A stretch of 64,000 nt of DNA from Sulfitobacter sp. SK011 (GCF_003352065.1 NZ_CP025803.1:3650001-3714000); one strand, 5' to 3'; numbered from the stretch's first letter, positions 26,908-36,816 are shown. Numbers and translations: made by a program. The notes: generated from the sequence alone by a model not told the origin.

Positions 26908-28122
26908 TTAACGCTCCTTCAGCTTGGTGGCATTGTTGTAGACGTTCATCACCAGCGAGATCGACAGCGATATGATCAGATAGAACAACATCAGCAGCAG
27001 GACGCATTCAATCGCGCGGCCTGTTTGGTTGAGGGTAATCCCGCCAAGGGTCGCTGTGATGTCCGCATAGCCCACCAAAATCGCCAGTGACGAGTTTTTG
27101 GTGATGTTCAGGTATTGTGAAATGAGCGGTGGAATGATCACCCTCAACGCCTGTGGCAGCACCACAAGGTTCATCACACGACCGGGACGCAGGCCCAGCG
27201 CAGATGCCGCTTCGGTTTGGCCACGTGAAACCGCTTGAATGCCAGCACGGACGTTTTCAGCGATAAAGGCACCGGTATAGATCGACAAAGCGAACCACAG
27301 TGCGATCAAGGGCGCACCAATCTGCAGCCCCCCCTGAAAGTTAAAGCCTTTAAGTGCAGGATAATCGAGCCCGATCGGTGACCCCATGATGAAGTACATC
27401 AGGATCGTCGGTACGAAAAAGATCGCAATTGATGGCCAGAGCATTGGCAACAGGCGGCCCGTATCAAACAGCAGCTTTGTGGCATATCGGCGATACGCGA
27501 ACACACCGATTATCGACAAGAGAAACGTTGCCACGACCACCATTGATCCCGGTCCCCAGACAGGAGATGGAATATAGACGCCACGGTTGGTAAAGGCGAC
27601 CGCATCCAGGAACAAGGTCGAGCTTGGCGTTTCACCCCGGAACGCGTTCGGCGCAGGCATGGAAACCGTCATGATCGTATAGATGATCAAAATCCAGATC
27701 AGCACCGGGATGTTGCGGAATATCTCGACGTAAAAAGACATCAACTTGCGCACCAGCCAGTTTTTGGAAAGGCGCAGCACCCCGGCGAGCACGCCAAAGA
27801 TGGTGGCGGTAATACAAGCCAGAAAAGCAACCAGTAGCGTGTTTAGAATCCCGACCCAGGCCGCCTGAAGGTTCGAGGACTGGCTGGTATAAGAGATAAG
27901 CGTCTGGTTGATGTCATACCCGGCGGGGCTGCCCAAGAATTCATAGCTGATATTCAGGCCAGCGGCGCGGAGGTTCGCGGCAAGGTTGGAGCCAAGATAC
28001 CAAAAGGCCGCAACCAGTAAGATCAAGGCAATGGCTTGCATTGTCATTGCGCGATAGCGCGTATCGTACAATAGCATGGAGAGCCGGAACTCTCCCTTCG
28101 GGGCGTCGGTGAGTGTCGTCAT
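26908..28122 (-). CDS. bztB: Amino-acid ABC transporter permease (BztB-like)
   Basis: Second permease, 404 residues, of the BztB/AapQ type with a long insertion between the first membrane segments. Conserved features include AFLACITATIFGVLAGVLRL early in the core and the EAA loop AGIQAVSRGQTEAASALGL followed by VVLPQALRVIIPPLISQYL. It is separated from the binding-protein gene upstream by 154 bases containing a strong stem-loop, which should limit its expression relative to bztA. Confidence 0.94.
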   Translation of the reverse strand: MTTLTDAPKGEFRLSMLLYDTRYRAMTMQAIALILLVAAFWYLGSNLAANLRAAGLNISYEFLGSPAGYDINQTLISYTSQSSNLQAAWVGILNTLLVAFLACITATIFGVLAGVLRLSKNWLVRKLMSFYVEIFRNIPVLIWILIIYTIMTVSMPAPNAFRGETPSSTLFLDAVAFTNRGVYIPSPVWGPGSMVVVATFLLSIIGVFAYRRYATKLLFDTGRLLPMLWPSIAIFFVPTILMYFIMGSPIGLDYPALKGFNFQGGLQIGAPLIALWFALSIYTGAFIAENVRAGIQAVSRGQTEAASALGLRPGRVMNLVVLPQALRVIIPPLISQYLNITKNSSLAILVGYADITATLGGITLNQTGRAIECVLLLMLFYLIISLSISLVMNVYNNATKLKER

Positions 28123-28234
28123 GAAACTGTTCCCTGTGTCCCTGGCCTTTTTTATGGTGCATCTTTTTGATGCGTGGCCGGGTCATTTATTGGTCGTCCC
28201 ACTGCATCTTATGTGCAGCATAATCGTCTAAGCG

Positions 28235-28266
28235 CAAAGGGCGCGAGGTGATCCTCGCGCCCTTTG
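28235..28266 (-). promoter_or_regulatory. Intercistronic stem-loop between bztA and bztB
   Basis: A perfect 14-bp inverted repeat (aaagggcgcgagg / cctcgcgcccttt plus one pair) with a tgat loop directly follows the bztA stop on the minus strand. No T-tract follows, so it is better read as an mRNA-stabilising or attenuating element than as a full terminator. Confidence 0.8.
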
Positions 28267-28276
28267 GCATCAGTTC

Positions 28277-29293
28277 TTAGCGGAACGGAGGCGTATAAAG
28301 CAGCCCGCCATCTGTCCACTGTGCGTTCAGGCCACGGGCCAGACCGATTGGTGTTTCTTCGCCAATGTTCTTGGCAAAGATTTCGCCATAGTTGCCACCA
28401 GCCATAATGGCCGCTTTGGCCCAGCCAGCGTCAAGACCCAGCATTTCACCCAATGTACCTTCGGTACCCAACAGACGGGCAACCTCGGGGTTGGTGGTGT
28501 TGCCAGCCATCTCTTCGATGTTGGCCGATGACACACCCAGCTCTTCCGCTGCGATCAGTGCGTTCAATGTCCAACGGACAACGTCACCCCATTCGTTGTC
28601 GCCATGGCGAACAAGCGGGCCAAGTGGTTCTTTTGAAATGATCTCAGGCAGCAAAACGTGATCGCCTGGGTTTTCAAAGGTCGCACGTGTCGCAGCCAGA
28701 CCGGATGCGTCTGTGGTGTACGTGTCGCAGGCACCGGCAAGGTACTGCTGCTGGCCTTCGGCGTTTGTTTCAATTGGCACCGGCTCATAGCTGATGTTGT
28801 TCGCACGGAAGAAATCCGCGAGGTTCAGCTCTGTTGTTGTACCGGTCTGAATGCAGACGGTTGCGCCGTCCAGATCCTTGGCAGATGAAACACCCAGTGC
28901 TTTGGGTACCATGAAGCCTTGGCCGTCATAGTAGTTCACGCCGATGAAATCGAACTTAAGGTCGACATCACGTGAGAATGTCCATGTTGTGTTACGAGCC
29001 AACATGTCGATTTCGCCAGACGCCAGCGCGGTAAAGCGTGTTTTGCCCGTTGTTGGAATGAATTCAACAGCTGTCGGATCATTCAGAACCGCGGCTGCAA
29101 CAGCGCGGCAGACCGCGACGTCAAAGCCATCCCAAACGCCATTGGCGTCCGGAGCAGCGAAACCAACCAGACCGGTTGTCACACCACAGTTCAGCTTGCC
29201 GCGCGCTTTCACGTCGTCAATTGTGCCAGCTGCTGCGGCACCGGCAGCAAGACCAGCTACGGTCAGCGCGCCAAAAATTACGGATTTTTTCAT
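28277..29293 (-). CDS. bztA: Periplasmic amino-acid-binding protein
   Basis: Substrate-binding protein of the bzt system, 338 residues. A Sec signal peptide (MKKSVIFGALTVAGLAAGAA) precedes a family 3 solute-binding fold with the N-terminal VKARGKLNCGV, the lobe-1 block DGFDVAVCRAVAAAVL, the ligand-binding region FTALASGEIDMLARNTTWTF and ISKEPLGPLVRHGDNEW. It is the first gene of the operon; a hairpin after the stop suggests higher steady-state mRNA than the permease genes. Ligand assumed to be polar amino acids. Confidence 0.95.
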   Translation of the reverse strand: MKKSVIFGALTVAGLAAGAAAAGTIDDVKARGKLNCGVTTGLVGFAAPDANGVWDGFDVAVCRAVAAAVLNDPTAVEFIPTTGKTRFTALASGEIDMLARNTTWTFSRDVDLKFDFIGVNYYDGQGFMVPKALGVSSAKDLDGATVCIQTGTTTELNLADFFRANNISYEPVPIETNAEGQQQYLAGACDTYTTDASGLAATRATFENPGDHVLLPEIISKEPLGPLVRHGDNEWGDVVRWTLNALIAAEELGVSSANIEEMAGNTTNPEVARLLGTEGTLGEMLGLDAGWAKAAIMAGGNYGEIFAKNIGEETPIGLARGLNAQWTDGGLLYTPPFR

Positions 29294-29492
29294 TGTTACC
29301 TCTTCCTGATATTCCGCCGCGTTTATGGGCGGTTAAACCGACCTCTTTTGAAGCCGGAGGTGATACTGTGCAAAGTGATCTCTACTCAGTCGCCCGCAGT
29401 GTGGTCGGATTCCCATTTGAAGGTCAAGGGTGGGTTGTTCAAAATCGCGTAAACCAAGGCTCTGAGACCCGTGTAAGGCGATTAAAACCGTA

Positions 29493-30206
29493 TTAATTGG
29501 TCTGACAAAGCCGGAACATGCGGCAGGCATGCAGGAAACCAGCCTTTTTCAGTGCTGCCATCGCTTCGGCATCGTCGTCGTGACCCCATTGTTCAGCCTG
29601 CCAGATTTCGTCTAACCGCGATAGGTCCCACAGCTCTTGTGGGTCGCGTGCTTCAAGTGTGGCAGCAAACCCCAAAATAAGTGAGCCTGACAGACTGACC
29701 AGATCATGAAATGCGGTCAGTTCAAAGGCGTCAAACGCGTGCGTTCGGGCGCTGAGTTTATGCAATTCAACAGGGTCCTGGGGCTGATGGATCACACCAG
29801 GGCGGGTCTGCAACCGAACATTCAGCGCTTGTTCCGCCCAATCCAGCATAGGATCCCATTGCGCCGTCTGCCTTGCAACCAGCGCCTCGGGGGCCTCGGC
29901 GCGGTAACACATCAAATCAGCGTCGCCGTAGGCCGCCAGCATATCCGCGACCTCAGCGTGCTGCACCGACACTTTGTCAATCGCGGCGTTGGCGGTTTTG
30001 GTCACTGGCATGGTCTGAGGTTTGATCACACCCTCTTGGGCCTGCCATTCTGCAGCAACAGCATCTGCGATCACCTCAGTTGGTAAGATCAGCGGGCGTT
30101 TGGCAGGCGTTTTGACCAATCGCCCATCAAGCTCGATGGTAAAGCCACCCGTTGAAGGCACGACAACAGCTTCTTTCCAGAATCGTTTTGCTTTCCAGTC
30201 GCTCAT
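29493..30206 (-). CDS. ATP12-family F1-ATPase assembly chaperone
   Basis: 237-residue homologue of mitochondrial ATP12, which binds free F1 alpha subunits before assembly. The N-terminal KRFWKEAVVVPSTGGFTIEL and the LDGRLVKTPAKRPLILPT block are characteristic, as are the C-terminal DPMLDWAEQALNVRL and HDLVSLSGSLILGFA. The family is typical of alphaproteobacteria and mitochondria. It overlaps the HAD gene upstream by four bases (ATGA) and is the last gene of a run that starts with rarA or crcB. Confidence 0.93.
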   Translation of the reverse strand: MSDWKAKRFWKEAVVVPSTGGFTIELDGRLVKTPAKRPLILPTEVIADAVAAEWQAQEGVIKPQTMPVTKTANAAIDKVSVQHAEVADMLAAYGDADLMCYRAEAPEALVARQTAQWDPMLDWAEQALNVRLQTRPGVIHQPQDPVELHKLSARTHAFDAFELTAFHDLVSLSGSLILGFAATLEARDPQELWDLSRLDEIWQAEQWGHDDDAEAMAALKKAGFLHACRMFRLCQTN

Positions 30207-30892
30207 CTCGCCTCACCCCATACCGATTGAAGGGTCGGAAGCAGATCAGCAAATCCGTCAATCACCAAGTGGGCATTGCCCAGCTTTTCGCGGCCATGAT
30301 AGCCCCAGCTTACGCCAATGCCTCTGACCCCAGCAGCCACCGCCATATCCATGTCAAAGCTGGTATCGCCGATCATCACGGTGTTGTCAGCGGTCACGCC
30401 TGCATCCGTCATCGCCTGCAGGATCATCGATGGGTGTGGTTTTGACGGATGAAAATCCGCAACCTGTTGAGTAATAAATACGTCATGCAGCGCATGACCT
30501 TCGATCAGCTTGTCCAGACCACGTCGCGATTTTCCCGTCGCCACACCTAACAACGTATCCGGCCTTGCGCCCAATATCTTGAGTGCCGCCAATGCCCCCG
30601 GATAAAGCGGCGATGACTGCGCCACACCGGCATCCGCGCGCAGCTGAATGTAGGCGTCCTTATAGGCCTGAACCATCTTCGCATGGACATCACTGGCAGC
30701 GTCAGGCGCAAGGACGGGTATTGCGACATTCAAAGACAGCCCGACAATGCTCAACAACGTCTCACGCGGTGGCAATGGCACCTTCACAGACGCAAAAGCC
30801 GCCGTCATCGCTGCGACAATATCGCCTTGGCTGTCTACAAGCGTGCCATCGACATCAAAGATCACTAAACGCAAGGGGGCGCTCACCCCCAA
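30203..30892 (-). CDS. HAD family hydrolase, phosphoglycolate-phosphatase-like
   Basis: 229-residue HAD phosphatase of subfamily IA. Motif I is VIFDVDGTLVDS with nucleophile and acid aspartates, motif II is the Thr in GVATGKSR, motif III the lysine region HPSKPHP and motif IV IGDTSFDMDMA. The helical cap lies between residues about 20-90. It overlaps the RluA-type gene and the ATP12 gene at its ends, so all three are coupled. Gph-like activity on 2-phosphoglycolate is plausible but related HAD enzymes have other substrates. Confidence 0.9.
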   Translation of the reverse strand: MGVSAPLRLVIFDVDGTLVDSQGDIVAAMTAAFASVKVPLPPRETLLSIVGLSLNVAIPVLAPDAASDVHAKMVQAYKDAYIQLRADAGVAQSSPLYPGALAALKILGARPDTLLGVATGKSRRGLDKLIEGHALHDVFITQQVADFHPSKPHPSMILQAMTDAGVTADNTVMIGDTSFDMDMAVAAGVRGIGVSWGYHGREKLGNAHLVIDGFADLLPTLQSVWGEAR

Positions 30893-31932
30893 TCCTCCTC
30901 AAACGGATCGTCAGGAACATCAGAGGCGGACCACTGAAACGTATCCCACGTGCGCTGCATGTGATCCGGCATTGGGGCAATCAACTTGAGCTGTGCTTTG
31001 GTCACGGGATGCTCGATTGTCAGAGAGCGCGCGTGCAGATGCAGCTTTTTCGAGATATCACCGCCCAGCTGTGCGCCCCATCCGTCACCCATGTTGTCCT
31101 GACCGGATCCACCATACTTGCCATCACCGACAATCGGATGCCCAATCTCGGCCATGTGCGCGCGCAACTGGTGGGTGCGGCCCGTCACCGGGATCAGCGC
31201 CGCCCAGCAGGTGCGTGTTCCGGCCTGCGCCAGCACCGCGTAGTCCGTTACCGCGCGCTTTGCGCCTTCGGTTGTGTCGACGTCACGCGGATGGACTGCG
31301 ATCATCTTTTCGCCTTCGCCCCGTGCGCCATGGCCGCCCGCTTTGACCAGACCATATTTGATCTGACCATGTTTTGGATGCGGCACGCCTGCGACAGCGG
31401 CCCAATATATCTTGCGCGTCTCCCGGTGCCGGAAACTTGCCGTCAGTGCCGCCGCAACCGACCGGGTGCGCGCCATCAACAGAACACCAGACGTATCCTT
31501 ATCGATCCGGTGCACCAGCCTTGGTTTTTCATCCAGATCAAACATCAACGCCTCTGCCAAGGCATCAACATGACGGTCCGATTGCCCAGATCCCCCCTGC
31601 ACCGGCAGGCCGGGTGGTTTGTTCAGCGCAATCACATGATCGTCGCGGTAAATCACACAAGATCGGATGAATTTGGCATCCGCTTCCGTCACCCGCGTGC
31701 GTTTGGGCGGCGGCGGTGCTTCTTTATCAGGCAGCGGCGGGATGCGGACCTGTTGACCAACCTCCAGCCGCGTCGACGCCTTAACGCGACCGCCATCGAC
31801 ACGAATGTCGCCCTTGCGGCACATCTTTTCGATGCGCCCCTGCGAGATTAACGGGAACGTGCGCTTGAACCAGCGGTCCAGCCGCTGGTCGCCGTCGCCA
31901 TCTTCCACAATCAGGGTCTGAACCCGGCTCAT
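30883..31932 (-). CDS. RluA-family 23S rRNA pseudouridine synthase
   Basis: 349-residue pseudouridine synthase starting at ATG 31932 (MSRVQTLIVEDGDGDQRLDR). An S4 RNA-binding domain (ISQGRIEKMCRKGDIRV) precedes the catalytic domain with catalytic Asp in RLVHRIDKDTSGVLLMA. RluC- or RluD-type by architecture; I would favour RluC, but the two cannot be told apart by inspection. The ATG overlaps the crcB stop (ATGA), which settles the start against a longer frame from 31956. Confidence 0.93.
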   Translation of the reverse strand: MSRVQTLIVEDGDGDQRLDRWFKRTFPLISQGRIEKMCRKGDIRVDGGRVKASTRLEVGQQVRIPPLPDKEAPPPPKRTRVTEADAKFIRSCVIYRDDHVIALNKPPGLPVQGGSGQSDRHVDALAEALMFDLDEKPRLVHRIDKDTSGVLLMARTRSVAAALTASFRHRETRKIYWAAVAGVPHPKHGQIKYGLVKAGGHGARGEGEKMIAVHPRDVDTTEGAKRAVTDYAVLAQAGTRTCWAALIPVTGRTHQLRAHMAEIGHPIVGDGKYGGSGQDNMGDGWGAQLGGDISKKLHLHARSLTIEHPVTKAQLKLIAPMPDHMQRTWDTFQWSASDVPDDPFEEDWG

Positions 31933-32309
31933 ACAAATACTCCTCGGGCCAACCATAGGCCCAACATCAATCCAATTATCGACAACCCCACAGAGAGCGC
32001 GACATATCCAGCCGCCGCCCCAATCTGCCCGCGTTCCATCAACGTGACTGTTTCCAGCGAAAACGCCGAGAACGTGGTGAAGCCACCCAGCAACCCGGTC
32101 ATCACAAAGGGGCTAAGGTGTGTCAGCCCGCGATGTGCAGCGGCAACAACAAAAAAGCCCATCAGAAAGGATCCGATGACATTTACAGTCAGGATCGCAA
32201 ACGGGAATTCGGTCGGGCCAGCCAGACGCAGGGCGACCGTGCCGAAAATGAAACGCAAAGACGCGCCAATCGCACCACCAAGGGCAACAAGGGACAGGGT
32301 TGAAATCAT
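31929..32309 (-). CDS. crcB: Fluoride exporter CrcB/FluC
   Basis: Small 126-residue channel that exports fluoride as a dual-topology dimer. Four membrane helices are visible from MISTLSLVALGGAIGASLRF onward, with the pore motif NVIGSFLMGFF and GLLGGFTTFSAFSLE holding the conserved Phe box and sodium-site region. The start at 32309 follows GGGA by five bases; ATG 32315 is equally possible. No fluoride riboswitch motif was seen upstream; the gene lies 48 bases after rarA on the same transcript. Confidence 0.92.
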   Translation of the reverse strand: MISTLSLVALGGAIGASLRFIFGTVALRLAGPTEFPFAILTVNVIGSFLMGFFVVAAAHRGLTHLSPFVMTGLLGGFTTFSAFSLETVTLMERGQIGAAAGYVALSVGLSIIGLMLGLWLARGVFV

Positions 32310-32357
32310 TCGCATCCCATCGCGCGGGCGGACGCCAGAGTCAAGTTTGACTGGCAC

Positions 32358-33671
32358 TTACGTCTGGTCGTCGCGTTTCATCCGCAGCTTGGTGAAATAA
32401 TCGAGCCGCTTTTTCAGCTCGCGTTCAAACCCACGTTCAACCGGGGCATAAAGCACCGGCCGTTTCATGGTTTCGGGAAAATAATCCTGCCCCGAAAACC
32501 CATCCTCTGCATCATGGTCATAGGCATAACCCGCGCCGTATCCTTGTTCTTTCATCATCTTGGTCGGCGCATTCAGAATATGCTTTGGCGGCGGTTCTGA
32601 CCCGGTTTCCTTGGCTGCCTTGCGCGCCCCTTTATAGGCAACATAGGCGGCGTTCGATTTCGGGGCGAGCGCCAGATAGGCCACCGCTTGGGCCAGCGCC
32701 AGTTCCCCCTCGGGGCTGCCTAGGCGTTCAAAGGTCTCCCATGATTGCAAACACACCGCCTGCGCCTGTGGGTCGGCCAGACCGATGTCCTCCACCGCCA
32801 TCCGGGTGATCCGGCGCGCCAGATAGCGTGGATCCTCACCACCCTCCAACATCCGCGCAAACCAATAAAGTGCCGCATCCGGGTCCGACCCTCGCACCGA
32901 CTTGTGCAGCGCGGAAATCAGATTGTAATGCGCATCGCCGCCCTTGTCGTATTGCGCCGCCCGGCGCATCAGACGAGTCGCAAGCGCAGTTTTATCCAGC
33001 TTGCCTTCGCCCTTCCACGCCACCACTTGTTCGATCAGGTTCAACAACGCGCGCCCGTCGCCGTCCGCCATCTCAAGCAATGCCTCACGCGCCGGACCGT
33101 CCAATGGCAGCGGTTTGCCCACCTCCTGCTCAGCCCGCTGCGCGAGTTTCTCCAGATCGGACAGCGGCAGCCGCTCCAACACCAAAACCTGAGCGCGGCT
33201 CAGCACAGCGGCGTTCAGCTCAAAACTGGGGTTTTCCGTGGTCGCCCCGACAAGAAGGATGGTGCCATCCTCCATATGCGGCAAAAACCCGTCTTGCTGC
33301 GCTTTGTTAAAGCGATGGATTTCATCAACGAAAAGCAATGTCCCCTGCCCGTTTTGACGCCGTATCTTGGCGGCCTCAAATACTTTGCGCAGTTCCGGCA
33401 CACCGCTGAAAATCGCAGATATTTGCACAAAATGCAGGTCCGTCTCATCCGCCAGCAACCGCGCGATGGTGGTTTTGCCAACGCCGGGCGGGCCCCAAAA
33501 AATAAGCGAGCTTAGCGCACCAGAGGCCAACATGACGGTCAGGGGTGCGTCCGGTCCCAGTACCTTTTGCTGGCCGATGACCTCCGACAAGGCCTTGGGA
33601 CGCAACCGATCCGCCAAAGGCCGGTGGGCGCTGTCGGGCAAAGCCGCGCCGTTATCGAATAAATCGACCAT
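32358..33671 (-). CDS. rarA: Replication-associated recombination protein RarA
   Basis: AAA+ ATPase (MgsA/RarA) that acts at stalled replication forks, related to clamp loaders and RuvB. 437 residues: Walker A FWGPPGVGKTT, Walker B LFVDEIHRFN, sensor 1 VGATTENPSFELNAA and arginine finger LSRAQV, then the C-terminal tetramerisation part with GSDPDAALYWFARMLEGG. The N-terminal PLADRLRPKALSEVIGQ is standard. It begins 3 bases from the protease stop region upstream and seems to lead the crcB-RluA-HAD-ATP12 run. Confidence 0.96.
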   Translation of the reverse strand: MVDLFDNGAALPDSAHRPLADRLRPKALSEVIGQQKVLGPDAPLTVMLASGALSSLIFWGPPGVGKTTIARLLADETDLHFVQISAIFSGVPELRKVFEAAKIRRQNGQGTLLFVDEIHRFNKAQQDGFLPHMEDGTILLVGATTENPSFELNAAVLSRAQVLVLERLPLSDLEKLAQRAEQEVGKPLPLDGPAREALLEMADGDGRALLNLIEQVVAWKGEGKLDKTALATRLMRRAAQYDKGGDAHYNLISALHKSVRGSDPDAALYWFARMLEGGEDPRYLARRITRMAVEDIGLADPQAQAVCLQSWETFERLGSPEGELALAQAVAYLALAPKSNAAYVAYKGARKAAKETGSEPPPKHILNAPTKMMKEQGYGAGYAYDHDAEDGFSGQDYFPETMKRPVLYAPVERGFERELKKRLDYFTKLRMKRDDQT

Positions 33672-33673
33672 GC

Positions 33674-35047
33674 TCAGACCCGAAACCGCAGGGAAATACG
33701 CCGATCACCACGTTGAATCAGCATCTGAACACGCCGCACCTGCCCACTAAGCACAGTTGCAACCTCATCAGGGTGCGTGATCTCAACGCCGTTGACGCTG
33801 AGAATAAGATCGCCGGTACCCAGGCCCACGCGCGGCGCAAACGGACCTGCATCCACAACAACGACCCCGGTGGCCTCCAACGGCAAATTCATCTCAGATA
33901 TCAGTGCCGGATTGACCCGCGCGATGGTCAGACCGGGCAGCATGCTCTGCTCATCCAAGGCCAGTTGCGCACGCGGTGGATCATCAGGTGCTCCGATCAA
34001 CGCCACCTCGATTTCAGCGGATTGGCCGTCGCGCAGCCGCGCCACTTGGACTGTCTGCCCGGACCCCGCGACACTCATGCGATAGATCATCTCTGCGGGC
34101 GTGTTCACCAACTGACCGTCCACAGAGACGATGACATCCCCAACCGCCAGACCCGCAGTCAAGAAGGGGCTCACCGCATGCAGGCCGGACACAATGATGC
34201 CGCCAGGCCGATCCAGGCCCAAGGGTCCCGCCATATCCGCATCAACCGGCTGACCATTGATCCCCGCCCAAGGCCGCTCAAACTGCGCAGCACCTGCACG
34301 CGCCTGCGCAACAAATGCTGCAACCAGATCGGCAGGGATCGCAAAACCGATGCCATTTGACCCGCCGGATCTGGTCAGGATCGACGTATTTACCCCAATC
34401 AAACGCCCCTCGATATCAATCAAGGCACCGCCAGAGTTGCCGGGATTGATCGGCGCGTCGGTCTGTATGAAATACCCAAGTCCGCCATTGCCCGCGGCAC
34501 CTGACCGCGCCAGACCGGACACAATCCCGCTGCTGACGGTTTGCCCCACACCAAACGGGTTTCCAATCGCCAGCGTCAATTCACCCACCTCAACCCCATC
34601 GCTTTCGCGCAGAGGGAGAAAGGGCAAACTCTCGGGTGCGTCAATCTTGAGGATCGCAAGATCCGCATCAGCATCGCTCAAAAGCACCCGCGCGCTGAAT
34701 TCGCGCCGGTCGTTCAACACCACACGAATATCCGTGGCCATTCCGACCACATGATAATTCGACACGATAATCCCGTCCTCGGACAAGATCACCCCGGACC
34801 CAAGAGAATTCTGCACACGCGGCTTTTCCGAGAACGGATCCCGAAAGAACCGCTCAAAAAACGGATCGGATTGCAGCGGCGTGCGCTGGGGTGCGGACAT
34901 GATCTTGGCATAGATGTTGACGACGGCCGGGGCGGCCTGTTTGACCAACGGCACAAAGCTGAGCTGCATCTGTGCGGCCGATTGCGGGACCTGTTGCGCG
35001 GCCAGCGGGGCGGCCATCAAGGCAAGGATCAAAAGTAAATATCTCAT
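33674..35047 (-). CDS. Do-family (DegP/DegQ-like) periplasmic serine protease
   Basis: HtrA-type envelope protease and chaperone. From ATG 35047 (MRYLLLILALMAAPLAAQQV, a signal peptide) the product has 457 residues. The catalytic triad is complete: His in SNYHVVG, Asp in DADADLAILKID, Ser in NPGNSGGALIDIEG. Two PDZ domains follow, the first with GPLGLDRPGGIIVSGLHA and the second ending PDEVATVLSGQVRRV. Degradation of misfolded envelope proteins is expected. It sits 3 bases before rarA on the same strand. A terminator downstream of rplQ lies just upstream. Confidence 0.93.
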   Translation of the reverse strand: MRYLLLILALMAAPLAAQQVPQSAAQMQLSFVPLVKQAAPAVVNIYAKIMSAPQRTPLQSDPFFERFFRDPFSEKPRVQNSLGSGVILSEDGIIVSNYHVVGMATDIRVVLNDRREFSARVLLSDADADLAILKIDAPESLPFLPLRESDGVEVGELTLAIGNPFGVGQTVSSGIVSGLARSGAAGNGGLGYFIQTDAPINPGNSGGALIDIEGRLIGVNTSILTRSGGSNGIGFAIPADLVAAFVAQARAGAAQFERPWAGINGQPVDADMAGPLGLDRPGGIIVSGLHAVSPFLTAGLAVGDVIVSVDGQLVNTPAEMIYRMSVAGSGQTVQVARLRDGQSAEIEVALIGAPDDPPRAQLALDEQSMLPGLTIARVNPALISEMNLPLEATGVVVVDAGPFAPRVGLGTGDLILSVNGVEITHPDEVATVLSGQVRRVQMLIQRGDRRISLRFRV

Positions 35048-35120
35048 AGTCCTGATATGCGCAGCCTTGCGGCGATGCGCAACTCCTCTGCTCAATCTGG
35101 TCATGCTTTCGCATCGCACA

Positions 35121-35147
35121 AAATAAAAAACCCCGCCAATGGCGGGG
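35121..35147 (-). terminator. Terminator of the rpsM-rplQ operon
   Basis: Stem ccccgcc (35131-35137) / ggcgggg (35141-35147). Read on the minus strand it is followed by TTTTTTATTTTG, a strong intrinsic terminator 28 bases after rplQ. Confidence 0.95.
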
Positions 35148-35175
35148 CTTTACAGTCGCAAAATGCGGCTTGAAT

Positions 35176-35598
35176 TTATTCGTCTGCAGCTGCTTCTTCG
35201 GCGGCCACACGGGCTTTGTCGCCGGCGCCTTTGGCGTCGCGGTCACGGTCCACAAATTCGATGATCGCCATCGGGGCCATGTCGCCATAGCGGAAACCGG
35301 CCTTGAGCACGCGCACATAACCACCCTGGCGATCTTTGTACCGTGGGCCAAGGATGTCGAACAGTTTGGTAACGTACTGATCTTCTTTCAGTTTTGACGC
35401 TGCCTGACGGCGGGCGTGCAAATCACCACGTTTGGCCAGCGTGATCATCTTTTCGATGATCGGGCGCAGTTCTTTGGCCTTGGGCAATGTTGTCTTGATC
35501 TGCTCATGTTCGATGAGCGAGCCTGCCATGTTCGCCCAGAGCGCCTTGCGGTGCTCATGTGTGCGGTTCAGGCGGCGGTATCCACGTGCGTGACGCAT
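35176..35598 (-). CDS. rplQ: 50S ribosomal protein L17
   Basis: 140 residues from ATG 35598 ([20 protein letters not shown]), preceded by AGGAG. Contains the standard L17 block [20 protein letters not shown]. The C-terminus carries a short acidic/alanine tail (AAEEAAADE) beyond the usual core, common in alphaproteobacteria. Last gene of the alpha operon and followed by a strong terminator. Confidence 0.98.
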   Translation of the reverse strand: MRHARGYRRLNRTHEHRKALWANMAGSLIEHEQIKTTLPKAKELRPIIEKMITLAKRGDLHARRQAASKLKEDQYVTKLFDILGPRYKDRQGGYVRVLKAGFRYGDMAPMAIIEFVDRDRDAKGAGDKARVAAEEAAADE

Positions 35599-35698
35599 TT
35601 TGTAGTCTCCTAGATGGCCCTCTACGGGCATTTATACTTTGTACCAGCCGTGATGCGTGTCAGCGGCCTTATTGGGGAATTATTCCCGGTCGTGTCGT

Positions 35699-35721
35699 AA
35701 GGTGGGCGCATCGCCCACCTT
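35699..35721 (-). repeat. Intercistronic palindrome, rpoA/rplQ gap
   Basis: Perfect 10-bp inverted repeat aaggtgggcg / cgcccacctt with a 3-base loop. It belongs to the GGTGGG/CCCACC type that also fills other ribosomal-operon gaps in this window. Confidence 0.8.
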
Positions 35722-35727
35722 TGTTGT

Positions 35728-36744
35728 TTAGAACGAATCCTCGAACTTCTTGGCGAGGTCTTCGATATTGTCCGGTGGCCAGTCCTCGACGTCCATACCA
35801 AGGTGCAGACCCATGCCTGACAGCACTTCCTTGATCTCGTTCAGGGACTTGCGGCCAAAGTTCGGCGTGCGCAGCATTTCCGCTTCGGTCTTCTGGATCA
35901 GATCGCCGATGTAAACGATGTTGTCGTTCTTGAGGCAGTTTGCCGAACGCACAGACAATTCCAACTCGTCCACTTTCTTCAAGAGCAGCGGGTTGAATTC
36001 CAAACCATCGTCATCGTCCTGATGAGACGCTGATTCAGGTTCGTCAAAGTTCACGAAGATACCCAATTGGTCCTGCAGGATACGCGCGGCAAACGCCACG
36101 GCGTCATCCGGCGTGATCGACCCATCGGTTTCGACCTTCATCGTCAGTTTGTCATAATCCAGCACCTGACCTTCGCGGGTTGGTTGCACATCATATGACA
36201 CCTTCTTGACCGGGCTATAGATCGCGTCGATTGGGATCAAACCAATTGGCGCATCCTCTGGCTTGTTCTTTTCAGCCGAAACATAGCCTTTGCCCGTGTT
36301 CACGGTCAGTTCCATGTACACGTCCGCGCCGTCATCAAGGTGACAGATCACATGATCACGGTTGAGAATTTCGATGCCAGCGGATTCGCTGATATCGCCA
36401 GCCGTGACAACGCCCGGACCTTTGGCCGAAATCGACAGGCGCTTTGGCCCTTCGACTTCCATACGGATGCTGACACCCTTGAGGTTCAGGATGATGTCGG
36501 TGACGTCTTCACGCACACCGGCGACGCTTGAGAACTCATGCAGCACGTTGTCGATTTGCACGGACGTGATCGCGGCACCTTGCAGTGACGACATCAGAAC
36601 GCGACGCAACGCGTTGCCCATGGTCAGACCAAAACCGCGTTCCAGCGGTTCGGCCACAACGGTTGCCTGACGCGCAGGGTCATTGCCCTGTTTGACTTCA
36701 AGTTGTGTTGGCTTAATCAATTCAGCCCAATTTTTATGGATCAT
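35728..36744 (-). CDS. rpoA: RNA polymerase alpha subunit
   Basis: 338 residues from ATG 36744 ([20 protein letters not shown]), with GGAGGG 5 bases upstream. The N-terminal dimerisation domain includes [20 protein letters not shown] and the C-terminal DNA/activator-binding domain starts near residue 250 with [20 protein letters not shown] and has the [14 protein letters not shown] helix. Complete and typical. Part of rpsM-rpsK-rpoA-rplQ. Confidence 0.98.
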   Translation of the reverse strand: MIHKNWAELIKPTQLEVKQGNDPARQATVVAEPLERGFGLTMGNALRRVLMSSLQGAAITSVQIDNVLHEFSSVAGVREDVTDIILNLKGVSIRMEVEGPKRLSISAKGPGVVTAGDISESAGIEILNRDHVICHLDDGADVYMELTVNTGKGYVSAEKNKPEDAPIGLIPIDAIYSPVKKVSYDVQPTREGQVLDYDKLTMKVETDGSITPDDAVAFAARILQDQLGIFVNFDEPESASHQDDDDGLEFNPLLLKKVDELELSVRSANCLKNDNIVYIGDLIQKTEAEMLRTPNFGRKSLNEIKEVLSGMGLHLGMDVEDWPPDNIEDLAKKFEDSF

Positions 36745-36816
36745 GCGGTCCCTCCATCCTTGTTTGTGCTTCATGTCCAAAAGACACAAACGCTCGAGGT
36801 TTCAAAAAAGCGGTAT

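Noticed and set aside
30583..31851. Long plus-strand frame opposite the RluA-type gene
   Set aside because: Shadow of the minus-strand gene, rich in Arg/His/Pro.
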